Notes under the pieces: generated by a model
Told to the model about the DNA's origin: nothing
Database searches by the model: none
What the model saw: the letters and a program-made list of their open reading frames with translations, nothing else
Shown: positions 24,863 through 33,261 of the stretch, piece by piece
How the letters are laid out: every line of letters starts with the position of its first letter
Numbering within the stretch: position 1 is the first letter of the stretch
Assembly: GCA_937897645.1 (NCBI GenBank)
Contig: CALCNV010000047.1
Span: forward strand, 7,316-71,315
DNA length: 64,000 nt
Origin: an uncultured Lysobacteraceae bacterium
GTDB lineage: Bacteria > Pseudomonadota > Gammaproteobacteria > Xanthomonadales > Xanthomonadaceae
Direction: 5' to 3'
Program-made: the position numbers and the translations under genes

Positions 24863-27535
24863 GTGTTTCAGGCCGCCGTCTTGTCCATCTCCACCCCCGC
24901 CGACCCCGCCGTCTACGTTCCTGCAGCCGTTGAATCCGCCGCCCAGTCCTTCTGGGACCGGAACCGCGCGTTCGAGGTCGACGAAACCTCCGACAAGCCG
25001 AAGTTCTACTGCCTGTCGATGCTGCCCTATCCGTCCGGTGCCCTGCACATGGGCCACGTGCGCAACTACACCATCGGCGACGTGATCAGCCGTTACCAGC
25101 GCATGACCGGCAAGAACGTGCTGCAGCCGATGGGCTGGGATGCGTTTGGCCTGCCGGCGGAAAACGCGGCGATCAAGAACAACACCGCGCCGGCCAAGTG
25201 GACCTACGCCAACATCGAACACATGCGCAGCCAGTTGAAGTCGTTGGGCTACGCGATCGACTGGTCGCGCGAGTTCGCGACCTGCAAGCCGGATTACTAC
25301 GTGCATGAGCAGCGCATGTTCGTACGCCTGCTGCGCAAGGGCATTGCCTACCGCAAGAACTCGGTGGTGAATTGGGACCCGGTCGACCAGACCGTGCTGG
25401 CCAACGAACAAGTCATCGACGGGCGCGGCTGGCGTTCCGGTGCCGTGGTGGAAAAGCGCGAGATCCCGCAATGGTTCCTGCGCATCACCGACTACGCACA
25501 GGAACTGCTGGACGGGCTGGACGAATTGCCAGGTTGGCCGGAATCGGTCAAGACCATGCAGCGCAATTGGATCGGTCGTTCGGAAGGCCTGGAAATCAAG
25601 TTCGACGTGGAAGGCCATGATGCGCTGACCGTGTTCACCACGCGTCCGGACACGCTGATGGGCGTGACCTTCATCTCGATCGCGGGCGAGCATCCCCTCG
25701 CATTGAAAGCGGCGGCTTCCAATCCGCAACTCGCTGCGTTCCTGGATGAGCTCAAGCACGGCGGCGTGTCCGAGGCCGAACTGGAAACCCAGGAAAAGCG
25801 CGGCATGGACACCGGCCTGCGCGCCGTGCATCCGGTCACCGGCGAGAAAGTGCCAGTGTGGGTCGCCAACTTCGTGCTGATGGGCTACGGCACCGGTGCG
25901 GTGATGGCGGTGCCGGGGCACGACGAGCGTGATTTCGAATTCGCACACAAGTACGCATTGCCGATCGTGCAGGTCATCGCACTGAAATCGCCGAAGAACG
26001 AGAGCGAACAGACCTACGACGCCAGCACCTGGCACGATTGGTACGGTGACAAGACGCGTGCCGACCTGGAGCTGGTGAATTCGGGTGAATTCGACGGGCT
26101 CGGCTTCCGCGGCGCCTTCGAGGCACTCGCCGAACGTTTCGAGCGCAAGAGCCAGGGCCAGCGCCGCATCAACTACCGCCTGCGCGACTGGGGCGTATCG
26201 CGGCAGCGCTACTGGGGCTGCCCGATCCCGGTGATCTATTGCGACGCGTGCGGCGCGGTGCCGGTGCCGGAATCGCAACTGCCGGTGGTATTGCCGGAGA
26301 ACGTGACCCTGGATGGCGTGAAGTCGCCGATCAAGTCCAACCCCGAATGGCGCAAGACCACCTGTCCGCAGTGCGGCGCAGCGGCCGAACGCGAAACCGA
26401 CACCTTCGATACCTTCATGGAATCGAGCTGGTACTACGCGCGCTACACCTCGCCGGGCGCGAAGGACATGGTAGACAAGCGCGGTAACTACTGGTTGCCC
26501 GTGGACCAGTACATCGGCGGCATCGAGCACGCGATCCTGCACCTGATGTATTTCCGTTTCTACCACAAGCTTTTGCGCGACGCGCGACTGGTGGACAGCG
26601 ACGAGCCTGCAACCAACCTGCTGTGCCAGGGCATGGTCATCGCGGACACGTACTACCGTGAATCGGCGAATGGCAACAAGGAATGGATCAATCCCGCCGA
26701 CGTGGAAGTGCAGCGTGACGAGCGCGCGCGCGTAACCGGGGCGATCCTGGTCGCGGATGGCCAGCCGGTGCAGATCGGTGGCAGCGAGAAGATGTCGAAG
26801 TCGAAGAACAACGGCGTCGATCCACAGGCCATGGTGGACAAGTACGGCGCGGATACGGTGCGCCTGTTCTCCATGTTCGCCGCGCCGCCGGAACAGTCGC
26901 TGGAATGGAACGAAGCGGGCGTGGAAGGCATGGCGCGTTTCCTGCGCCGCCTGTGGGTGCAAGTGCAGAAGCATACGGCTTCCGGCAGTGCGGGCACGCT
27001 GGACCTGGCCTCCCTGTCGACAGAACAGAAGGCGTTGCGGCGCAAGACCCATGAAACCATCGACAAGGTAGCGGGCGATTACGGCAAGCGCCACAGCTTC
27101 AATACGGCCATCGCGGCGGTGATGGAGCTGTCGAATGCGCTGGGCAAGTTCGATCCTTCGGCAGGCCCAGGGCCCAGCGACAACGATCGTGCGATTCGCC
27201 AGGAGGCCCTGGAAGCCGCCGTGTTGCTGCTCAATCCCATCACGCCGCACAGCAGCCACGCCCTGTGGCAGTTGCTGGGCCACGCCGAAACGCTGCTGGA
27301 GGACCTGCCGTTCCCGCAGGCCGACCTGTCGGCACTGGTGCGCGACCAGGTCACGCTGGCGATACAGGTCAACGGCAAGCTGCGCGGCACCATCGACGTC
27401 GCCGCCGACATGCCGCGTGACCAGATCGAGGCATTGGCCAGGGCGGAGCCCAACACCGCCAAGTTCATGCATGGGCTGGAGGTCCGCAAGGTCATCATCG
27501 TGCCCGGCAAGATCGTCAATATCGTCGCGGCATGA
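24863..27535 (+). CDS. leuS: Leucyl-tRNA synthetase
   Basis: 890 residues, normal for bacterial LeuRS. The HIGH-type motif is HMGH in PYPSGALHMGHVRN, the KMSKS loop is intact (GGSEKMSKSKNN), and the editing domain between them (about residues 225-420) contains TTRPDTLMGVTF and the DERDFEFA region needed to hydrolyse mischarged tRNA. It charges tRNA-Leu in the cytoplasm. The start is either GTG 24863 or TTG 24881; the latter gives MSISTPADPAVY, which is closer to the usual family start, but neither has a good ribosome site. It heads a cluster with lptE, holA, nadD, rsfS and rlmH. Confidence 0.97.
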   Translation: MFQAAVLSISTPADPAVYVPAAVESAAQSFWDRNRAFEVDETSDKPKFYCLSMLPYPSGALHMGHVRNYTIGDVISRYQRMTGKNVLQPMGWDAFGLPAENAAIKNNTAPAKWTYANIEHMRSQLKSLGYAIDWSREFATCKPDYYVHEQRMFVRLLRKGIAYRKNSVVNWDPVDQTVLANEQVIDGRGWRSGAVVEKREIPQWFLRITDYAQELLDGLDELPGWPESVKTMQRNWIGRSEGLEIKFDVEGHDALTVFTTRPDTLMGVTFISIAGEHPLALKAAASNPQLAAFLDELKHGGVSEAELETQEKRGMDTGLRAVHPVTGEKVPVWVANFVLMGYGTGAVMAVPGHDERDFEFAHKYALPIVQVIALKSPKNESEQTYDASTWHDWYGDKTRADLELVNSGEFDGLGFRGAFEALAERFERKSQGQRRINYRLRDWGVSRQRYWGCPIPVIYCDACGAVPVPESQLPVVLPENVTLDGVKSPIKSNPEWRKTTCPQCGAAAERETDTFDTFMESSWYYARYTSPGAKDMVDKRGNYWLPVDQYIGGIEHAILHLMYFRFYHKLLRDARLVDSDEPATNLLCQGMVIADTYYRESANGNKEWINPADVEVQRDERARVTGAILVADGQPVQIGGSEKMSKSKNNGVDPQAMVDKYGADTVRLFSMFAAPPEQSLEWNEAGVEGMARFLRRLWVQVQKHTASGSAGTLDLASLSTEQKALRRKTHETIDKVAGDYGKRHSFNTAIAAVMELSNALGKFDPSAGPGPSDNDRAIRQEALEAAVLLLNPITPHSSHALWQLLGHAETLLEDLPFPQADLSALVRDQVTLAIQVNGKLRGTIDVAADMPRDQIEALARAEPNTAKFMHGLEVRKVIIVPGKIVNIVAA

Positions 27536-27635
27536 GGATTCCGGGAGCGCTGTCGCGGGAGCAGCGGCCCGCCATGTTCACCTGCCATCCGGGTTCGCAC
27601 TTGCCGCCCCTGCCGGGCTCGTCCAGACTTCGTCC

Positions 27636-28169
27636 ATGAACTCTTTCCCTGCGTCGCGCCTGTTGGCGGTTCCATTCCTGGTCCTGGTCCTGTCCGCCTG
27701 CGGATTCCACCTGCGCAACAAGATCGCACTGCCGGACGATCTGGGACCGGTGCTGGTGACCTCCACCACCCAGTACAGTCCATTGGCGGACGCGGTGGCC
27801 ATCGGCCTCAGGAATTCCGGCGCCATCGCCGCCGCTGAAGGCCAGACCGACGTCGCCACGTTGCAGATCCTGTCCGAACGCTGGGGTGACCTGCCCATCG
27901 CCATCGACGACCGGGGTCGCGCACAGGAATTCAGCCTGCGCTACGCCGCGGTATTCGTATTCAAGCGCGCAGACGGTACCGACCTGGTTCCGCAACAGGT
28001 GGTCGAGTTGTCGCGCGATTACGTGTCGCCGCCCGAAAACGCCACCGGCACCTCCACCGAACGCGAAATCCTGGCCAATGAGCTGCGTCGTGAAATGGCC
28101 GCCTCCATCCTGCGCCGCGTCGATGGCGTGATCAGCGGTGGCGCACAGGGCACCACGCCAACACCCTGA
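27636..28169 (+). CDS. lptE: LPS assembly lipoprotein LptE
   Basis: 177 residues. The lipoprotein signal LLAVPFLVLVLSACGFHL has the lipobox LSAC followed by the GFHLR start that marks LptE. It plugs the LptD barrel in the outer membrane and helps insert lipopolysaccharide. The domain is a single LptE alpha/beta fold with a disordered Thr/Pro tail. The ATG at 27636 follows 100 bases of mostly non-family sequence after leuS; a 35-codon reading frame (27532-27638) overlaps both neighbours there by ATGA. The stop overlaps holA as TGATG. The leuS-lptE-holA order is conserved in proteobacteria. Confidence 0.93.
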   Translation: MNSFPASRLLAVPFLVLVLSACGFHLRNKIALPDDLGPVLVTSTTQYSPLADAVAIGLRNSGAIAAAEGQTDVATLQILSERWGDLPIAIDDRGRAQEFSLRYAAVFVFKRADGTDLVPQQVVELSRDYVSPPENATGTSTEREILANELRREMAASILRRVDGVISGGAQGTTPTP

Positions 28170-29203
28170 TGGAAATGACCCCGGAACGGCTGGTCGCGCT
28201 GCCTGTTGACGGCACGCTGCACCCGGCCTACCTGATCGCCGGTCCGGAGACCTTGCGTGTGCTGGAAGCTGCCGATGCGGTGCGCACGCACGCACGTGCG
28301 CAAGGTATAAGCGAACGTGAAATATTCGATGCCGAAGGCCGTGACTTCGACTGGGACACGCTGGAAGCAAGCTTCAATGCACCGAGCCTGTTCAGCGCCC
28401 AACGCGTGGTCGAAGTGCGCCTGCCTACCGGCAAGCCCGGCAAGGACGGGGCAGAAGTCATCAGCAAGTTCTGTGCGAATCCGCCGCCTGACGTGATCCT
28501 GCTGATCACCTCAGGCGACTGGAGCAAGGCGCACCAGGGCAAATGGACGGATGCGATTTCACGCATTGGCGTCATCGCCGTAGCCTGGGCAATCAAGCCG
28601 CATGAGCTGGCTAATTGGGTCGAAAGTCGCCTGCGTGCCAAGGGCCTGCGTGCCGACAGCGGCGCGGTGCAGATCCTGGTCGAGCGCGTGGAAGGCAACC
28701 TGCTCGCCGCCGCACAGGAAATCGACAAGCTGGTGCTGCTGGCCGACGGCGATTCCATCACTGCGGAAAAAATGCAGTCCTTCGTGGCCGATGCCGCGCG
28801 CTACGACGTGTTCCGCCTGACCGATGCCATGCTGGGCGGGCAGGGCGCGCAGGTCTCGCGCGTCCTGGCCGGGCTGCGTGCGGAAGGGGACGTGGTGGCC
28901 GGGCTGATGCCGATGGTGGTAAAGGAAATCCTGCGCACCGCTGCGCTCGCTCGCGTGCAAGCCCGCGGCGGAAACCTGGGTGCGGAAATGAAGGCGCAGG
29001 GGATCTGGGAAACCCGCCAGGCCCCCTTCAAGCGCGCGCTGCAACGCCATGCCAACCCCGCACGCTGGGATCGTTTCGTCGCCGAGGCTTCGCGCATCGA
29101 TCGCATCGCCAAGGGTCGCGGTGATGGCGATGCCTGGGTGTCCATGGAGCGGTTGCTGCTGGCCATCGCGGAAGCCAAGGCAGTACGTTTGCTGGTGGCT
29201 TGA
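28169..29203 (+). CDS. holA: DNA polymerase III delta subunit
   Basis: 344 residues, the usual length. Delta opens the beta clamp in the clamp-loader complex. The N-terminal domain I/II (YLIAGPETLRVLEAADAVR, SLFSAQRVVEVRLP) and the helical C-terminal domain (DVFRLTDAMLGGQ, KRALQRH) are typical; delta lacks Walker motifs, as here. The ATG at 28169 shares a base with the lptE stop (TGATG), so translation is coupled. The stop is followed by a GAATGGG-type palindromic repeat leading into nadD. Confidence 0.94.
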   Translation: MEMTPERLVALPVDGTLHPAYLIAGPETLRVLEAADAVRTHARAQGISEREIFDAEGRDFDWDTLEASFNAPSLFSAQRVVEVRLPTGKPGKDGAEVISKFCANPPPDVILLITSGDWSKAHQGKWTDAISRIGVIAVAWAIKPHELANWVESRLRAKGLRADSGAVQILVERVEGNLLAAAQEIDKLVLLADGDSITAEKMQSFVADAARYDVFRLTDAMLGGQGAQVSRVLAGLRAEGDVVAGLMPMVVKEILRTAALARVQARGGNLGAEMKAQGIWETRQAPFKRALQRHANPARWDRFVAEASRIDRIAKGRGDGDAWVSMERLLLAIAEAKAVRLLVA

Positions 29204-29211
29204 CGGTGGAG

Positions 29212-29308
29212 TGAATGGAGAGCGGGGAATGCTGAGCAGTAAAAATGCGGGACCCTCGTCCCAATCGGCGGGCCAAGACGATTCCCCATTGCCCATTCCC
29301 CATTCCCG
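29212..29308. repeat. GGGAATGGG-family inverted repeat, holA-nadD junction
   Basis: GAATGGAGAGCGGGGAATG on the left is roughly mirrored by CCCCATTGCCCATTCCCCAT followed by TCCCGG on the right, ~50 bases apart. Its left arm supplies the ATG used for nadD and its right arm encodes the PIPHS stretch just before the NadD fold. Related sequence lies at 34753, 52359 and probably 53644. Confidence 0.75.
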
Positions 29309-29969
29309 GCTACATCTCTTCTACGGCGGCACCTTCGATCCCGTCCACAACGGGCACGTGACCATTGCATGCGCGGCACGCGATGCATTGCAGACCGCGG
29401 TACGACTGATGCCCGCCGCGGATCCACCGCACCGGGCGCCCCCGGGCGCGGATGCCGGGCAACGCGCGCACATGCTCGACCTCGCCGTCACCGGCATCCA
29501 CGGGTTGCTGGTGGATCGGCGGGAACTGGAGCGGCAGGGACGTTCCTACACCATCGATACCCTGCGTGATTTGCGTGCGGAACTCGGCCCGGCGCAGCCG
29601 TTGGCCTTGCTGATCGGTGCGGACAGCTTCATCGGGCTGCCGACCTGGCGGGATTGGCGGGAGCTTTTCCAGCATGCCCATTTCGTGGTCGCACGGCGCC
29701 CAGGCAGTCCCCTGGACGCCGACTTGCCGTACGAACTGGCCGCGGAAGTCGAAGGTCGCTGGGCTAACCATACTGGCGAGCTCGGCCAGGTTCCGGCCGG
29801 GAAGGTATTCCTGCTGGACGAGCCGCTGCACCCGGAATCCGCCAGCGAAGTACGCCGGCGCATCGCAGCGCGGGGTGACTGGCAGGCACTGGTGCCGCCG
29901 CCGGTGGCCGCGTTCATCCTTGCCGAAGGGCTTTACTCCGCGGCGGGTGGCGAGCACAGTCCGTTATAA
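29229..29969 (+). CDS. nadD: Nicotinate-nucleotide adenylyltransferase
   Basis: 246 residues as called. The nucleotidyltransferase fold begins LFYGGTFDPVHNGHV with the HxGH motif (HNGH). The second substrate motif is SASEVRRRI, in the position of ISSTxxR. NadD transfers AMP to nicotinate mononucleotide in NAD synthesis. The first ~27 residues before LFYGG are unusual: they are encoded by a palindromic repeat and contain DDSPLPIPHSR. No ATG exists closer to the fold; an in-frame TTG at 29289 would give MPIPHSRLHLF. The true start is therefore open. It follows holA and precedes rsfS, a common pairing. Confidence 0.93.
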   Translation: MLSSKNAGPSSQSAGQDDSPLPIPHSRLHLFYGGTFDPVHNGHVTIACAARDALQTAVRLMPAADPPHRAPPGADAGQRAHMLDLAVTGIHGLLVDRRELERQGRSYTIDTLRDLRAELGPAQPLALLIGADSFIGLPTWRDWRELFQHAHFVVARRPGSPLDADLPYELAAEVEGRWANHTGELGQVPAGKVFLLDEPLHPESASEVRRRIAARGDWQALVPPPVAAFILAEGLYSAAGGEHSPL

Positions 29970-29970
29970 T
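29965..29970 (+). promoter_or_regulatory. Perfect -10 box upstream of rsfS
   Basis: TATAAT at 29965-29970 overlaps the nadD stop codon and lies 30 bases before the rsfS start. No convincing -35 was found at 16-18 bases, so a promoter here would need an activator or be weak. Confidence 0.35.
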
Positions 29971-29999
29971 TCGCCGCATTCCCACGAGTTGGTAAACCC

Positions 30000-30416
30000 T
30001 TGTCCAGCCAAGCCCACGTCATCAAGACCCGCCTGCCCAACCCGCCGCCGTCCGTGCCGGCCCTGCTTGCCACCGTGCATGCGGCACTCGCGGAACTGAA
30101 AGCCAAGGATGTCGTTGAAATCGACGTGCGCGGCAAGTCCAGCGTCGCTGATTACATGGTGATCGCCTCGGGCACTTCCACGCGCCACGTCAAGTCAAGC
30201 GCCGACGAGGTGGTGAAGTTCGCCAAGAAGCTGGACGTGATGCCGTTGGGCGTGGAAGGCGAGCGTGAAGCCGAGTGGGTGCTGGTGGACCTGGGCGACG
30301 TGATCGTGCACGTCATGTTGCCGCGCGTGCGCGAGTTCTACGCGCTCGAGCGCCTGTGGACCGTCGGCGACCAGCCGCCGGATGAGTCCGAAACCGCGGA
30401 TGAAGAACGACTGTAA
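30000..30416 (+). CDS. rsfS: Ribosomal silencing factor RsfS
   Basis: 138 residues with the RsfS/Iojap nucleotidyltransferase-like fold: AKDVVEIDVRGKSSVADYMV, the SGTSTRHVKSSADEV segment, and the GDVIVHVM(L)PRVREFYALE strand that contacts L14. It binds the 50S subunit through ribosomal protein L14 and blocks subunit joining in starvation. The start is TTG at 30000 (MSSQAHVIK); ATGs further in would cut the domain. The acidic tail (DESETADEERL) is common. It sits between nadD and rlmH, the usual order. Confidence 0.94.
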   Translation: MSSQAHVIKTRLPNPPPSVPALLATVHAALAELKAKDVVEIDVRGKSSVADYMVIASGTSTRHVKSSADEVVKFAKKLDVMPLGVEGEREAEWVLVDLGDVIVHVMLPRVREFYALERLWTVGDQPPDESETADEERL

Positions 30417-30437
30417 TCCCGCTGCGTCTGCCAGCCG

Positions 30438-30908
30438 ATGAAAGCCCGGCTGATCGCCACCGGCGAACGCGCGCCCGCCTGGGTCGCGCAGGGGTTCGCC
30501 GAATACCAGAAGCGCCTGTCGCACTGGCTGCCATTCGAGCTGGTTGAAATCGAACCCGGCCTGCGCGGCAAGGGTCGTGATGCACAGCGCGCCATCGAAG
30601 ACGAAGGCAGGCGTGTGCTCGCTGCGCTTCCCAAGAATGCGCACGTCATTGCGCTCGAAGTCACCGGCAAGGCCTACTCGTCCGAACAGCTCGCGCAACG
30701 CCTGGAGTATTGGCGCGGGCAGGGACGCGACCTGGCATTCCTGATTGGCGGACCGGAAGGGCATGCACCCGACGTCTTGGCGAGTGCCAACGAAACGTGG
30801 TCGCTCGGGCCGTTGACCCTGCCACACATGCTTGCGCGGCTGCTGGTTGCCGAACAGGTCTATCGCGCCGCGGCCATGCTGGCCAACCATCCTTACCATC
30901 GCGCCTGA
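30438..30908 (+). CDS. rlmH: 23S rRNA pseudouridine-1915 N3-methyltransferase RlmH
   Basis: 156 residues, exactly the size of the SPOUT-class RlmH. The SAM-binding trefoil knot region is FLIGGPEGH with TLPHMLARLLVAEQVYRA downstream. It methylates pseudouridine 1915 in helix 69 of 23S rRNA. It starts at ATG 30438, 21 bases after rsfS. A 12-bp hairpin follows the stop codon. Confidence 0.96.
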   Translation: MKARLIATGERAPAWVAQGFAEYQKRLSHWLPFELVEIEPGLRGKGRDAQRAIEDEGRRVLAALPKNAHVIALEVTGKAYSSEQLAQRLEYWRGQGRDLAFLIGGPEGHAPDVLASANETWSLGPLTLPHMLARLLVAEQVYRAAAMLANHPYHRA

Positions 30909-30915
30909 TGGTGGT

Positions 30916-30945
30916 GGATCTCCTTCCCTTGCAGGAAGGAGATCC
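30916..30945. terminator. Two-way hairpin between rlmH and tonB
   Basis: Perfect 12-bp stem GGATCTCCTTCC / GGAAGGAGATCC with a 6-base loop, placed between two convergent genes 45 bases apart. It has no long T run on either side, so its efficiency is uncertain. Confidence 0.55.
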
Positions 30946-30953
30946 CGTTGCAT

Positions 30954-31619
30954 TCACTGCATGGAAAATACGACAGGCACCAAGCCATATGCCTGCACCG
31001 CTTGGCCGTTGCGCATAGCGGGCTTGAAGCGCCACTGGGCCAGCACATGCTCACGTGCGGCACGGTCCAGTGAGCGATTGCCGCTACCTTTCTGCACCAC
31101 GACTTCCAGTGGTGTGCCATCCGTGCCGACCAGTATCTTAAGCAGCACCGTGCCCTCGGCACCGATGCGGGCGGCATCGACCGGGTAACGCGGCGCGGGT
31201 GCGAAGGCATATTCCAACTGCACACCGGAGAGCGGAGTGCTGTTGCCCGGCCCGATGTCAGGAATGGACGTTGTGCTGTCGACCACGGGGTCCGTCGCCA
31301 GTGTGCCGCCATCCACGATCACTTGCTGGGTCACGGTTGTCTGGGTGGGTTGCGCCACGCGGGGTTGGGTCTGTGGCTTGGGTGTCTGTTGCCTCACCAC
31401 CGGCACTGTTTCCGGGGGTAGGGGCGGTGGCGGGATTTCAGGGACGATCCATTGGATGACCGGCTTCTGTTCGGGGACTGAATTGTCGATGCGTGAGGTC
31501 GCCAAGGGGACGAGCAACAACAGGAGCGCAAACGCATGCACCGCAATCGCAGCCGCGATGGCCAGGATGCGCGGCAGTTCGGGACGGGTTTCGGAATGCG
31601 ACGGCAGGGTACGAACCAT
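30954..31619 (-). CDS. TonB-family energy transducer
   Basis: 221 residues. One N-terminal membrane helix (about 18-40, ILAIAAAIAVHAFALLLLLV) is followed by a Pro-rich periplasmic region (EIPPPPLPPETVP, then a Gln/Pro/Thr stretch) and a C-terminal TonB domain (YPVDAARIGAEGTVLLKILV ... QWRFKPAMRNGQAV). It should couple the proton motive force to outer-membrane receptors. No exbB/exbD or TonB-dependent receptor is adjacent, so its partners are unknown. The ATG at 31619 has GGAGG at a spacing of about six, an excellent ribosome site. Confidence 0.93.
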   Translation of the reverse strand: MVRTLPSHSETRPELPRILAIAAAIAVHAFALLLLLVPLATSRIDNSVPEQKPVIQWIVPEIPPPPLPPETVPVVRQQTPKPQTQPRVAQPTQTTVTQQVIVDGGTLATDPVVDSTTSIPDIGPGNSTPLSGVQLEYAFAPAPRYPVDAARIGAEGTVLLKILVGTDGTPLEVVVQKGSGNRSLDRAAREHVLAQWRFKPAMRNGQAVQAYGLVPVVFSMQ

Positions 31620-31750
31620 GATCCACCTCCATATCGGGTATGCGAGAGGAACAACGCCTGTGGACGGGAAGCGGGGTTAGCCAGCGACCACGTCGCGGCT
31701 TGAGGATGCGCCGGCCCGCTGCGGCTTGCAATAGCCACCGAAGCACATAT

Positions 31751-31774
31751 GAAAACGGCGCCTTGCGGCGCCGT
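31751..31774 (-). terminator. Rho-independent terminator after the SIMPL-domain gene
   Basis: Stem ACGGCGCC / GGCGCCGT with a TTGC loop. On the minus strand it is followed by TTTC, 22 bases past the stop codon, a classic intrinsic terminator shape. Confidence 0.7.
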
Positions 31775-31796
31775 CATTCCATCGTTTCATCCGGAC

Positions 31797-32531
31797 TCAG
31801 TGGCCCAGTTCGAACACCACGTCCAGGTTGACCGACAGCGTGGTTTCGCCGGGCGAGACCTGCGTATCCATCTCCGCCGACTTCGCCCGCATTGCCATCA
31901 TCGGCATCGGCTGGAAGCCGCCGCCACCGCCTTCGGAAATGCTGACGATGCGGCGCACGCGCAAACCCAGTGCCTTCGCGTAGGTTTCGGCGCGGGCCTT
32001 GGCCTTGGCCAGCGCGGCCAGGCGGGCTTCGTCGTAGACCGGTTCCGGCTGGTCGATTTCGAAAGTCGGGCCGTTGATCTGGTTGCTGCCGTTCGCGGCC
32101 AATGCATCCAGCACCTTGCCCAGCTTGGCGATGTCACGCACCTTCAGGTTGACCGTGTTGCTGGCTTGGAACCCGGTGATCTTGGGCGCCTCGTTTTCCA
32201 CGTAGCGGTACTGGGGGCTCAGGTTGATGCCGCTGGTCTGGATGTCCTTGTCGGCAATGCCCGCCGCCTTGATCGCCGCCATCACCTTGGCCATCTGCTC
32301 GGCGTTCTGGCGCATGGCGGTATTGCCATCCACGGCCTGGGTCACCACGCCGGTGGAAATGGTGGCGACGTCAGGCACGCGGCTGGCCTGGGCCTGGGCG
32401 GACACGGACAGCAGGGTGCCGTCGGCGGTGATCGCAGGGCCGGCGACAGTCTGGGCGTGGGCGGTCATGGCGGTGGCTCCTAGGGCAAGGGACAGGGCAA
32501 GCAGCAGCGGGCGGAACGGGTGGTGGTGCAT
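31797..32531 (-). CDS. SIMPL-domain (DUF541, YggE-like) periplasmic protein
   Basis: 244 residues with a Sec signal peptide (LLLALSLALGATAMTAHAQ). The body is a SIMPL/DUF541 domain (about residues 45-240), with the repeated beta-alpha pattern ISTGVVTQAVDGNTAMRQNA and the LAALAKAKARAETYAKALG helix. YggE-type proteins are implicated in oxidative-stress tolerance; the molecular role is unclear. The start ATG 32531 has AAGGAG upstream, which rules out the longer frame. The stop is followed by an intrinsic terminator, so it is monocistronic. Confidence 0.9.
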   Translation of the reverse strand: MHHHPFRPLLLALSLALGATAMTAHAQTVAGPAITADGTLLSVSAQAQASRVPDVATISTGVVTQAVDGNTAMRQNAEQMAKVMAAIKAAGIADKDIQTSGINLSPQYRYVENEAPKITGFQASNTVNLKVRDIAKLGKVLDALAANGSNQINGPTFEIDQPEPVYDEARLAALAKAKARAETYAKALGLRVRRIVSISEGGGGGFQPMPMMAMRAKSAEMDTQVSPGETTLSVNLDVVFELGH

Positions 32532-32694
32532 CGGGTTCTCCTTGAGTGTGTTGGGCCTGCCGCACCTGCGCTGCGGCAACGTGGGTCAGGGTGTTCGGAT
32601 AAGCATGAACGCGTTGTGAGCCATTCCGGGGTCGCGATCACACTGGCCAGCGTTTGCGGCCATTCAGTCAGCAAGCAACGGGTATTCTGTGTGC

Positions 32695-33261
32695 ATGTTG
32701 CATCTCGCATCCCAATCGCCCCGTCGGGCCGAACTGCTGGCCCGCCTGGGGTTGCAGTTTGGCGTGCTGGAACTCGACATCCCCGAACACCGCCAACCCA
32801 ACGAACCCGCCGAGGACTACGTGCGCCGGGTGGCCCGGGAAAAAGCCGGCGCCGGCCTGCTGCAGGTCATGTCCGTGCCGGGTGCGGTGGTCCTGGGGGC
32901 CGACACCGAAGTCATCCTGGACGACGAAGTGTTCGGCAAACCGCGCGATGCCGCCGATGCCGCCGCTATGCTCCGACGCCTGTCCGGGCGCACCCACCGT
33001 ACCGTCTCCGCCGTGTCGCTGGTCAGCGCGGCGCGCGAGGCACAGGTAGTGTCGGTGACGGAGGTGACCTTCATGGCGCTTGGAGAAGATGCCATCGCCG
33101 CCTACCTGGCCACGGATGAGTGGAAGGGCAAGGCCGGCGCGTATGCCATCCAGGGCCGCGCAGAAACTTTCGTGCAGCATTTGTCCGGCAGTTATTCCGG
33201 CGTGATGGGCCTGCCGCTGCACGAGACGGCGCAGATGCTGAAGTCGTTCGGGGTGCACTGA
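32695..33261 (+). CDS. Maf/YhdE-type nucleoside triphosphate pyrophosphatase
   Basis: 188 residues of the Maf family. Motifs: LASQSPRRAELL at the start, GADTEVILDDEVFGKP in the middle, and KGKAGAYAIQG, which points to the dTTP/UTP-type (YhdE) branch rather than the m7GTP-type. It hydrolyses non-canonical or excess pyrimidine nucleotides. The ATG at 32695 is only seven bases after a TATTCT box (32683-32688), so the message may be nearly leaderless; an in-frame GTG lies at 32689. It shares a base with the rng start (TGATG), so the two are coupled. Confidence 0.93.
   Translation: MLHLASQSPRRAELLARLGLQFGVLELDIPEHRQPNEPAEDYVRRVAREKAGAGLLQVMSVPGAVVLGADTEVILDDEVFGKPRDAADAAAMLRRLSGRTHRTVSAVSLVSAAREAQVVSVTEVTFMALGEDAIAAYLATDEWKGKAGAYAIQGRAETFVQHLSGSYSGVMGLPLHETAQMLKSFGVH

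Noticed and set aside
24839..27472. 877-codon minus-strand open frame opposite leuS
   Set aside because: Fully antisense to LeuRS, with Arg/His-rich composition typical of a GC-driven shadow frame.
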